From an uncultured Sphaerochaeta sp. (GTDB taxonomy: Bacteria; Spirochaetota; Spirochaetia; Sphaerochaetales; Sphaerochaetaceae): 64,000 nt of DNA. Below are positions 56,724-64,000 of this stretch, piece after piece. The translations under genes and the position numbers were made by a program. Within the stretch, counting starts at the first letter, position 1, and each line of letters opens with the position of its first letter. A model generated the notes under the pieces. That model saw only the letters and a program-made list of their open reading frames with translations, searched no databases and was not told the DNA's origin. The stretch spans positions 620,001-684,000 of the forward strand of contig NZ_OY781063.1 in assembly GCF_963676285.1 (NCBI RefSeq). The letters run 5' to 3'.

Positions 56724-58373
56724 CTACTTGTTTCTCCTGAACAACCGGGTGAAGAAATTCTGTTTCTTCTTCGGTTGGGTGGTCTCCTGCTTCTGAGCAA
56801 CAGACGGCCTAGGGGCAGGGTCTTTTCTTACAGGACTCTCCTTCTTCACAGCAGGCTGGCTCTTCTTGGCCTCAGGGGATCCTTCAGGGATCTGACCCCC
56901 TTCACTCTTGTACTGCTGCTTGTAATAGGACAATCGCTCCTCAAGTGAGAGATTCTGGATCTCAGCATAGCTCTTGGAACCTGGACGACGACGTCTTTGA
57001 GGTTCCTGTGCTCTCTCCTGCCTTTCAGGTCTAGGCCCTCTGGGTTTGTTATCTCGATCGTCTCTTGCACGCTTTGGTCGGCCAGATGATTGTGGCTTCC
57101 CTCTCCTGGGTCCTCTGGACCCACCACGGGAAGGTTTTGAGCCACTTCTAGGTCCGCGACTTGGACGCCCACCATACTCGTCATCCCTCACCAAATCCCT
57201 GAAGGAGTATGAGGCACTCTTGTCCTCCACGGGTTCAAGGTCACCCTCCTCAGGCCAGATTACGGGAATCTTCATCTGAATGAAATTCTCTACTGCTTCC
57301 AGATTGAATACATACTCTTCATCTGCAAAGGTAATGGATTTACCACTCTTACCAGCACGGGCTGTACGGCCGATGCGGTGAACGTAGTTCTCAAAATCAT
57401 CAGGAATATCGTAATTGACGACCAATTCCAAGTCATCAATCTGCAACCCACGGGCTGCAACATCAGTTGCCACAAGAAATCTGATCTTGCCTTCCTTCAT
57501 GCGGTCAATTGTCTGTAACCGCTTTGATTGTGGCAGGTCTCCCATCAGGTACTTGGTCGGGTATCCGTTCAGTGAAAGCCGCTTAGAGACCTCAATGCAT
57601 CGTGCTTTGGTATTGGTGAATACCAGACAGTTCTCTGGATTTTCTTTTTTCAGGAGTTGAAGGAAAAGTGAGAATTTCTCATCTTTTGCAACATGGAACA
57701 ACTCCTGGGTAATTGCATTAACGGTGATTTCCTCAGGATTAACCTCTATCTCCGCTGGTTCATTCATGAACGACCAGGCAAGGTTACGGACCTTTGTACT
57801 GAGCGTTGCTGAGAACAACATGGTCTGTCGTTCAGTGCAATCACGAAGCAAGCTGAACATCTTCTGGATATCGGGATAGAAACCCATATCGAACATTCTG
57901 TCCGCCTCATCAACTACAAAGATGTCAAATTCTCTGAAGTCGATCTTATGCATCTTCTGGTAATCAAGAATACGGCCAGGGGTACAGACAAAGATATCAC
58001 ACCCCTTCTCCAGAATTTCATCCTGTTTCCCGTATCCTACTCCACCAAAGAAACTTCCGATCGTGAGGTCTTCGATACCTGATCCCAGGAGGATGGTATC
58101 TTCCTCAATCTGAACAGCCAATTCACGGGTTGGAGCAACAATCAATGCCTTCGGTTTGCCCTTTCCAGCCTTTATGGCCTGGACAAACGATTCAAGAATC
58201 GTCAACACATACACTGCGGTTTTTCCGCTTCCAGTCATTGACTGGACCATGACATCGCGACGAGAGAGGCTTGTGGGGAGTACTTTTTCCTGTACGTTGG
58301 TACAGTCACTAAAGCCTGCAGTCTCGATGCCTTTGAGCACTTGCTCACTTAAGGGTAATTCGGTAAATTTCAT
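56724..58373 (-). CDS. DEAD-box RNA helicase with basic low-complexity tail
   Basis: ATP-dependent RNA helicase of 549 residues. Q motif region 'TNVQEKVLP', motif I 'SMTGSGKTAV', Ia 'PTRELAVQIE', II 'VVDEADRMFD', III 'LFSATLS', IV-VI including 'DVAARGLQIDDLELV' and 'YVHRIGRTARAGKSGK'. The C-terminal 150 residues are rich in Arg, Gly, Pro and Ser ('GGRPSRGPRSGSKPSRGGSR'), an RNA-binding tail like those of RhlE/CshA-type helicases in ribosome assembly or RNA decay. First gene of the operon reaching to guaA; it has no good Shine-Dalgarno sequence. Confidence 0.92.
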   Translation of the reverse strand: MKFTELPLSEQVLKGIETAGFSDCTNVQEKVLPTSLSRRDVMVQSMTGSGKTAVYVLTILESFVQAIKAGKGKPKALIVAPTRELAVQIEEDTILLGSGIEDLTIGSFFGGVGYGKQDEILEKGCDIFVCTPGRILDYQKMHKIDFREFDIFVVDEADRMFDMGFYPDIQKMFSLLRDCTERQTMLFSATLSTKVRNLAWSFMNEPAEIEVNPEEITVNAITQELFHVAKDEKFSLFLQLLKKENPENCLVFTNTKARCIEVSKRLSLNGYPTKYLMGDLPQSKRLQTIDRMKEGKIRFLVATDVAARGLQIDDLELVVNYDIPDDFENYVHRIGRTARAGKSGKSITFADEEYVFNLEAVENFIQMKIPVIWPEEGDLEPVEDKSASYSFRDLVRDDEYGGRPSRGPRSGSKPSRGGSRGPRRGKPQSSGRPKRARDDRDNKPRGPRPERQERAQEPQRRRRPGSKSYAEIQNLSLEERLSYYKQQYKSEGGQIPEGSPEAKKSQPAVKKESPVRKDPAPRPSVAQKQETTQPKKKQNFFTRLFRRNK

Positions 58374-58600
58374 TCGTTCTATATTTCGCCTTTATAAGTA
58401 ATTGCAGTATTAGCAATAAGAGAGGTTCTTTTTTCAAACCTTATGTTAGTAAGATAGAGGAAATTAAAAGCCTTGTCCACCTCTGCTAAAAGTGAACAGA
58501 ATACTCATGATAAAATTTCACAACCCATATTGGATTGTGTTTTTTTAGGTTTACCTTTGTATCCTTGGAATCTAACACTCCAGGAAGAAGAAAAAAATGG

Positions 58601-59413
58601 TCAATCCTCCAACTCCCACTGCCTGACAAGACTGCTGATCTCACGGGTTACAGTATAAGCCTTTCCAACAATGTTACCATTGACGTGTGAAAGAGGCATT
58701 GCAGCCATGCTGGTTGCGGAGATGAACAGTTCATCATAGAAACCACCAACCACGTTATTCAAGGAAGGTGCTTCGTAGCGTATCTGCAAGCCCAACAGCT
58801 TTGCTGCCTTGATAACCCGATCCCGGGTGATACCCAACAAGACCTTCTCATCTTGTGCGGTGAAGAGCTGACCATCCTTGATCGCAAAGAAGTTGGAACG
58901 CGTCCCCTCCAGGATTTTCTGTTCCTCGTCAACCAAGAGAGCTTCGAAGCATCCCTGTCTTCTGGCTTCTTCCAGGGCAAGATAGTTCAGCAGGAGATTC
59001 CCCGTCTTTGCTCCAGGAAGCAGTCTCTCCCCTTCATAGGTGAGTGATTTCACACCTTCCGTATAGAAGGATTCTGGATAAGTCAGTATCTCACTCGTGG
59101 TGATGAACAGTTGTGGTTGCTTGCCTCCATAGATCTGGATTCTCAGCGAGGCTTTCTCAACCAGATCCACCTCGATCAGGGCATGTACCCAGGTGGCAAT
59201 CTCTTCCCGGCTAAACGGATAGTCTAGATGTATAAGATGTGCAGAGTTCTCAAGCCTCAGGAGGTGGTCCTCCAGATGCACAGGGTGTGCCTGAATGACC
59301 CTGAGGGACTCATACACATAAAACCCTGACTGGACCTCTCTCTGGGTTACCGGTACTACCGCCTCACTCTGCAATATGATTTTTCCGTTGTAAACGGCAT
59401 GTTCTCCAACCAT
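58601..59413 (-). CDS. Class IV (branched-chain/D-amino acid type) aminotransferase
   Basis: PLP-dependent enzyme of fold type IV, 270 residues. The PLP lysine lies in 'PGAKTGNLLLNYLALEEAR', with 'EALLVDEEQKILEGTRSNFF' and 'DELFISATSMAAMPLSHVNG' supplying the usual cofactor contacts. The family includes branched-chain and D-alanine transaminases and aminodeoxychorismate lyase; I cannot choose among them. It follows ftsK by 14 bases. The 227-base gap downstream (58374-58600) shows no gene or clear terminator. Confidence 0.85.
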   Translation of the reverse strand: MVGEHAVYNGKIILQSEAVVPVTQREVQSGFYVYESLRVIQAHPVHLEDHLLRLENSAHLIHLDYPFSREEIATWVHALIEVDLVEKASLRIQIYGGKQPQLFITTSEILTYPESFYTEGVKSLTYEGERLLPGAKTGNLLLNYLALEEARRQGCFEALLVDEEQKILEGTRSNFFAIKDGQLFTAQDEKVLLGITRDRVIKAAKLLGLQIRYEAPSLNNVVGGFYDELFISATSMAAMPLSHVNGNIVGKAYTVTREISSLVRQWELED

Positions 59414-59427
59414 TTGGTTCTCTTCTC

Positions 59428-62253
59428 CTAGGGGTACTTGATCAATTCGCGGGGTTTGCTCCCATTGGGTGGGCCAACATAGCCCAGCTCTTCCATCTGT
59501 TCAACCATACGGGCAGCTCGGTTGTACCCAATCTTCAGACGGCGCTGCAGATAGGAGGCTGAAGCACACTTACGTTCAACTACAATCGCAAGTGCTCTCT
59601 CCATCAACTCCTCATCATCGTTTGAATCAGCACCATCATCATCACTGCTCTCACTTGCCTTCGGCTCATCGTCCTCAAAGAATGACTCGTCGATATATTC
59701 AGGCTCACCTTGCGAACTCACAAATGCAACAACCTGTTCCACTTCATTATCACTGAGGAAAGATCCCTGTATCCGCTCGGTTGCAGGACTGCTGCTGGAC
59801 ATATAGAGCATGTCACCCTTACCAAGCAACTTATCTGCCCCAGGTTCATCAAGGATGATTCGACTATCGGTAGAGCTGGTAACAGCAAAAGCAATACGGG
59901 TTGGAATATTGTTCTTGATCACGCCGGTGATAACATCAACAGAAGGACGCTGTGTAGCCAAGACCAAGTGGATACCCACCGCACGGCTCATCGCGGCAAG
60001 ACGACTGACCTTGCTCTCCATGTCCTTGCCAACAAGATGCATCAAATCTGCAAATTCATCGATAACCACCAGGATATAGGGAAGTTTCTCTCGCGCGAGG
60101 CGGCTGCTCTCTATCTTCTCGTTATACCCGATGATATTCCTGACACTCAACGCTTGCAGTAGTTTGTACCGCCTATCCATCTCATAGAGACAGAAATCTA
60201 GTGCCTTCAGGGTCTTTTTCGCATCAGTGATAACGGGAGTGAGCAGGTGGGGAATCCCATTATAGATATTCAACTCAACAATTTTTGGATCGACCAGGAT
60301 CATCCTTACCTGCTTTGGGCTACGCCTGAACAGAACAGAACAGATCAAGGAGTTCACACATACACTCTTACCACTTCCAGTACTACCGGCAATCAGGAGA
60401 TGAGGTGCCTTGATCACATCGACAACCACGGGGTCTCCCATCAGGCTGCGCCCCAATACCATGGGAATACCCAGAGACTTGGTAAGAGAGGGAAGCATTT
60501 CACGGAATCCTATGATATCCCGCTTAAGATTCGGAATCTCAACACCCACAGCAGATTTCCCAGGGATGGGTGCCACGATGCGGACCTGGGTGGCAGCAAG
60601 TGCAAGGGCAATGTTGTCTGAAAGATTCACGATTGAATTGACCCGCACCCCAGGAGCAGGAAGCAACTCAAACATGGTGACCGTGGGACCACGTACAATA
60701 TTGGTCAATTCTGCATTTATATTGAACTGTTCCAGTGTTGCAACCAGAAGCTTACCCTGATTGACCGTCTGTTCATCGACCACATCACCAATCTGTGGAT
60801 AGGTAACCAGAATGGACTCATCAGGATACTGATACGTGATTCGCTTACGGTTGATGAGAGCACTCCCTTCACTTCTGGAAGAGAGGCCACCCACACCGCT
60901 GGCACTCTCCAGAGGATCTTCTTCATGCTCCTTGCTCTCTGTCTGGACCGCTTCTCCTACCAGCTCACCACCACCAGTTGGCTGAGCAGTACTCTTGGGC
61001 GCAAAACCAGGTTCTGGAGTCATCTCAGATTTGGAAGTGACAGGAAGTGGCGATTCTGTCTTTGGCTGATTAGGACGGAAGAAGGGATCTTCCACCTCCC
61101 GATTAGAGGGGCGCTCCTCCTTTTCTCTTGGTTCATACTGAACTGAGAGAATGCGCTCCCTAATATTCATGTGTTGAGAGGGCTTTGCGGGAGGTTCTTC
61201 CCTCTTTCCTTGTTGCTCCTCCACGGCTTGAGCAAGCATGCTCCTTACCTTGCCTTGGGGTTCATTCCTTCGTGCATTATGCTTCCTGGGTGCCTTCCCT
61301 ACCGCTTCCAAGGCACCCTGCAGGAACCCTGAGAGCTGAACAGGCTCTTTCTTATGCTTTTCCTCTTCTTTTGGTTGGGGATGTGTTTCAGCCTCTTGTT
61401 TCTGGGCTTCCAGTTCTCTCTGTTTTCTCTCCAGGTAGGTTAACCCATTATTACGTTTTCGCTCTTCCCCAAGTGTATGCAACGCTCCAATACTTACCTT
61501 TCCTACCTGCATCTCCTTCACCGCGATTGTATCATCCTGCGGCGTTCTTCGGTCACTCGGGGTATGCTTTCTTGACAAACTCTCCAGTGAAGGAACCTCA
61601 GCAATAGGGGGAAAAGCAACCTGTTGGTCTGCAAAGCTTACCCCTTCAACAACCTCTTCGGCTTCTACAGGTTTCTTGTTGAGAGTGATGGTTTCCTCTT
61701 CGTCCCCAGGAGTTTCTTGGTCTTTAAAACTGTGTCCTTTCTTCCTTTCTCGTTTCTCTTTTTTAACCTTGCCCATCTCTGCCCTGGCTGTCTTGTAGCG
61801 TTTCATCCCATCCCCAATCAATGTGAGAATGACAAAGAGAGCCATTTCAGCGAAGAAGATAAGCACTACACGGAAAGATGCACTACGCAGATTTTCGGGT
61901 ATGGTTCGTATCAGGAGAGGGCGAGTACTTCCCTGCATAAGATGGCTGAGGGAATAGAGCGTATAGGCCATTACTCCAGTAAGAGGGATCAATACATAGA
62001 GAAAGCGATTCCTGACTCTGAAAGTAAAAATCATGATAGTCCAGAGGCCAAGCAGTACGGCAAGTGGGATGAGGGAAAAGGGTACAGGGGAAACGGTAAA
62101 GGAGAAGAAACGATTAAGAAGGGAGCTTGCCCAAGAGACTACGCTGAGTTCAATTCCGAGAGCCGGCAAAACTTCCAACGCTCCTACCAATAGTGTCAAT
62201 AAGAGGCAAACCACCCCTGTAACGAGAGAACCTTTTCCTCTACCTTCCTTCAC
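59428..62253 (-). CDS. ftsK: DNA translocase FtsK/SpoIIIE
   Basis: Pumps chromosomal DNA through the division septum and assists dimer resolution. The 941-residue protein has four N-terminal membrane helices (residues about 10-150), a long charged linker rich in Glu, Lys and Pro (about 160-470), the motor with 'MGDPVVVDVIKAPHLLIAGS', Walker A 'GSTGSGKSVCVNSL', Walker B 'PYILVVIDEFADLM' and 'VLATQRPSVDVITG', and a C-terminal gamma winged helix ('ASYLQRRLKIGYNRAARMVE') that reads KOPS-type sequences. The start is GTG 62253 with AAAGGAG upstream. Confidence 0.95.
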   Translation of the reverse strand: MKEGRGKGSLVTGVVCLLLTLLVGALEVLPALGIELSVVSWASSLLNRFFSFTVSPVPFSLIPLAVLLGLWTIMIFTFRVRNRFLYVLIPLTGVMAYTLYSLSHLMQGSTRPLLIRTIPENLRSASFRVVLIFFAEMALFVILTLIGDGMKRYKTARAEMGKVKKEKRERKKGHSFKDQETPGDEEETITLNKKPVEAEEVVEGVSFADQQVAFPPIAEVPSLESLSRKHTPSDRRTPQDDTIAVKEMQVGKVSIGALHTLGEERKRNNGLTYLERKQRELEAQKQEAETHPQPKEEEKHKKEPVQLSGFLQGALEAVGKAPRKHNARRNEPQGKVRSMLAQAVEEQQGKREEPPAKPSQHMNIRERILSVQYEPREKEERPSNREVEDPFFRPNQPKTESPLPVTSKSEMTPEPGFAPKSTAQPTGGGELVGEAVQTESKEHEEDPLESASGVGGLSSRSEGSALINRKRITYQYPDESILVTYPQIGDVVDEQTVNQGKLLVATLEQFNINAELTNIVRGPTVTMFELLPAPGVRVNSIVNLSDNIALALAATQVRIVAPIPGKSAVGVEIPNLKRDIIGFREMLPSLTKSLGIPMVLGRSLMGDPVVVDVIKAPHLLIAGSTGSGKSVCVNSLICSVLFRRSPKQVRMILVDPKIVELNIYNGIPHLLTPVITDAKKTLKALDFCLYEMDRRYKLLQALSVRNIIGYNEKIESSRLAREKLPYILVVIDEFADLMHLVGKDMESKVSRLAAMSRAVGIHLVLATQRPSVDVITGVIKNNIPTRIAFAVTSSTDSRIILDEPGADKLLGKGDMLYMSSSSPATERIQGSFLSDNEVEQVVAFVSSQGEPEYIDESFFEDDEPKASESSDDDGADSNDDEELMERALAIVVERKCASASYLQRRLKIGYNRAARMVEQMEELGYVGPPNGSKPRELIKYP

Positions 62254-62296
62254 AACTTGCTCCTTTCTAGGTAAACACCCTTGCCATTAGATGGTA

Positions 62297-62956
62297 TCAA
62301 ATCTTTGTGAGAACGCAAAGCGTGCGATTTGCATCCAACTGGGGAACCGTGAGAGGGATAAACTGTGCACTCCACCTACTTTTGCATTGCGATGCAACCT
62401 GGTCCAGCTCTGCTTCAACCTGGTTAAGCAAGCCTTTATAGGCACAGACTACACCACCATCACTGAGGATGGGCGCCACAAGATCAAGAATTTCCACCAA
62501 AGGCCTGAAAGCCCGGAAGGTAATCACATCAAACTTCTGGCTTACCTGTTTCAAGTCCTGGGAAACGATCTGCACCCGTTCAGAAAGACCGGTCGCTACA
62601 AGAGCGTTTCGCAGAAAATTCACTCTTCTTTCCATCCTTTCCACCAAGGTGAAGGAGTAATTTTCCAAAGCTATTGCCAGGGGAATCCCAGGTAGACCTG
62701 CCCCTGAACCAAGATCGGCAAAGCAGGGGTGCTCATACTGCCGGGCAATTTCACTGATTGGAGAGACTGCAGCCAGGCTATCGAAAATATGGCGTATGAC
62801 CAACTCTTTTCCCTCAGCTCCAACCAACTTGTAGACTGGATTGAAAAGTTCCACCTCTGCAATATACCGTTGCAATTGGTGCAACTGTTCCTCGGACCAT
62901 ACCAGTTGCAGGGCATCAAGGCCTTCCTGTATCAAGGCTTCATACTTACCGCTCAC
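62297..62956 (-). CDS. rsmG: 16S rRNA (guanine-N7) methyltransferase RsmG
   Basis: Methylates G527 (E. coli numbering) of 16S rRNA; 219 residues. The SAM motif is 'CFADLGSGAGLPGIPLAIA', with 'NPVYKLVGAEGKELVIRHIF' before it and 'FDVITFRAFRPL' after it. I choose GTG 62956, preceded by GGGAGGG, over ATG 62983; it overlaps the mnmG stop by 11 bases, the classic mnmG-rsmG arrangement. Confidence 0.93.
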   Translation of the reverse strand: MSGKYEALIQEGLDALQLVWSEEQLHQLQRYIAEVELFNPVYKLVGAEGKELVIRHIFDSLAAVSPISEIARQYEHPCFADLGSGAGLPGIPLAIALENYSFTLVERMERRVNFLRNALVATGLSERVQIVSQDLKQVSQKFDVITFRAFRPLVEILDLVAPILSDGGVVCAYKGLLNQVEAELDQVASQCKSRWSAQFIPLTVPQLDANRTLCVLTKI

Positions 62957-64000
62957 GGTGCCCTCCCTTGTCCAGGTGAACAATCAAGAGGGCAATATCA
63001 CTATTGCGAACACCGCTTATCCTGGAGGCCTGTCCCACTGAGATCGGCATCACTTTTTTGAGCTTCTCCTTCCCCTCTGCGCTCAGTCCATCCAATGCAT
63101 CATAATTGAAATCCTGACTGATATGGAGACTCTCCAGTTTCTCAAATCGGTTGATCTGTCTCTCCTGACGGTTGATATAGCCTTCATATTTCACATCGAG
63201 TTCCACCTGATAACGAATCGGCTCATCAAAGGCAGAGAGTTCTGGAATTGTTTCCTGGAGACTGGCCATCGTGACTTCAGGCATCTTGAGTGCCTGAATT
63301 GCACTCTTCTCGCCCACCTTACGCTGTCGGAGCAGGTCCTTCACCGTTTCCATTTTCTCCATTTTTTGCTGGAGGCGGCCTAGGCTCTCCTCAGTCTGTA
63401 ACCCAACGCGGAATCCTTTCTCGGTAAGACGTTGGTCGCAACTGTCATGACGAAGATTTAGCCGATACTCTGCTCTGCTGGTGAACATACGGTAGGGTTC
63501 CTTGGTCCCCATGGTTACCAGGTCATCAATAAGTACCCCTGTGTAGGCTTCATTACGACTGAGCACCAGAGGATCTTCCCCCTTGAGCTTCTGCGCTGCA
63601 TTGATTCCTGCCATCAATCCCTGACAGGCAGCTTCCTCATACCCACTGGTACCATTTGTCTGTCCTGCAATGAAGAGATTCTCAACCAGCTTACTCTCCA
63701 AGGAAGGGAATAGGGCTTGGGGGTCGATGAAATCATATTCGACAGCGTAGGCTGGTCGCATGATCTGGGCATGCTCCAGGCCTGCAATACTGTGGACAAA
63801 GTCCCACTGCACATCTTCAGGAAGGGAGGAGGAGATACCGTTTAGGTACATCTCCTCTGTCCCGATACCCTCAGGTTCCACGAAAATCTGGTGCCTGTCA
63901 CGATCGGGGAATCGAACCACCTTATCCTCAATTGAAGGACAATAGCGTGGTCCGGTACCAACAATCTTCCCACCATAGAGGGGGGAACGATGGATATTAT
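62946..64000 (-). CDS. mnmG: tRNA uridine-5-carboxymethylaminomethyl modification enzyme MnmG (partial, N-terminus outside window)
   Basis: FAD-dependent partner of MnmE that modifies U34 of tRNAs, the same wobble position thiolated by MnmA. The frame is open to the right window edge; visible are 'GTGPRYCPSIEDK' upstream of the first internal Met, 'FVEPEGIGTEEMYLNG', 'FIAGQTNGTSGYEEAACQG' (FAD binding), 'YRMFTSRAEYRLNLRHDSCD' and the C-terminal helical domain ending 'SDIALLIVHLDKGGHRER'. About 350 C-terminal residues are present. Overlaps rsmG. Confidence 0.95.
   Translation of the reverse strand, partial: NIHRSPLYGGKIVGTGPRYCPSIEDKVVRFPDRDRHQIFVEPEGIGTEEMYLNGISSSLPEDVQWDFVHSIAGLEHAQIMRPAYAVEYDFIDPQALFPSLESKLVENLFIAGQTNGTSGYEEAACQGLMAGINAAQKLKGEDPLVLSRNEAYTGVLIDDLVTMGTKEPYRMFTSRAEYRLNLRHDSCDQRLTEKGFRVGLQTEESLGRLQQKMEKMETVKDLLRQRKVGEKSAIQALKMPEVTMASLQETIPELSAFDEPIRYQVELDVKYEGYINRQERQINRFEKLESLHISQDFNYDALDGLSAEGKEKLKKVMPISVGQASRISGVRNSDIALLIVHLDKGGHRER

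Overview
The window looks like chromosomal DNA of a free-living or gut-type spirochaete close to Sphaerochaeta. This rests on recalled family resemblance, not a search: sugar-binding proteins with 'NGTKEAA'-type mature ends, a lipoprotein plus outer-membrane barrel pair, many ABC sugar uptake genes, and an encapsulated ferritin. No rRNA, CRISPR array, phage or insertion sequence is visible. Both ends cut a gene: an ECF S component at the left and mnmG at the right.

Layout. (1) 1-5504, minus strand: a tight eight-gene operon for cobamide salvage and remodelling (cobT, cbiR, cobU, cobS, a ThrH-type HAD phosphatase, a small membrane protein, a SAM hydrolase and a CbrT-like ECF S component). (2) 5565-20383: housekeeping and transport genes (DMT transporter, clusterless MutY-like glycosylase, AI-2E family protein, trmJ, GDPD, DUF362 ferredoxin-like protein, nagB, mnmA, two tRNA-Asp, PAP2 phosphatase, exonuclease, cyuA, manA, nhaC). 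(3) 20595-26353: envelope barrel and lipoprotein pair, acyl-CoA synthetase, GntR regulator. (4) 26759-27911: encapsulated ferritin plus encapsulin shell. (5) 27994-29932: a small genomic island carrying an AbiE toxin-antitoxin pair, bounded by 153-bp direct repeats that contain the 3' end of tRNA-Gly(CCC). (6) 29998-41597: a uronic-polysaccharide locus, with an ABC importer lacking its ATPase, GH88, two heparinase II/III-like enzymes and a YesM/YesN-type two-component system. An MsmK-type ATPase that could power the importer lies at 42130. (7) 43270-48090: UPF0316, aspartate kinase, UMF1-type MFS and MATE transporters. (8) 48105-49773: a DUF4143 AAA ATPase cassette bounded by 47-bp direct repeats and a thrice-repeated 13-bp palindrome. 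(9) 49908-64000, minus strand: guaA, a complete ECF module whose S gene is frameshifted, plsC, an exporter ABC, a DEAD-box helicase, an aminotransferase, ftsK, rsmG and mnmG.

How the parts work together. The cobamide operon can import corrinoids, strip unsuitable lower ligands (CbiR), activate the ring (CobU) and rebuild with dimethylbenzimidazole ribotide (CobT, CobS). The uronide locus can sense oligosaccharide, import it, cleave the unsaturated end (GH88) and depolymerise (heparinases); repeats upstream of the binding-protein promoter are plausible sites for its AraC-type regulator. Several promoters end 6-7 bases before the start codon with no Shine-Dalgarno sequence, which suggests leaderless mRNAs.
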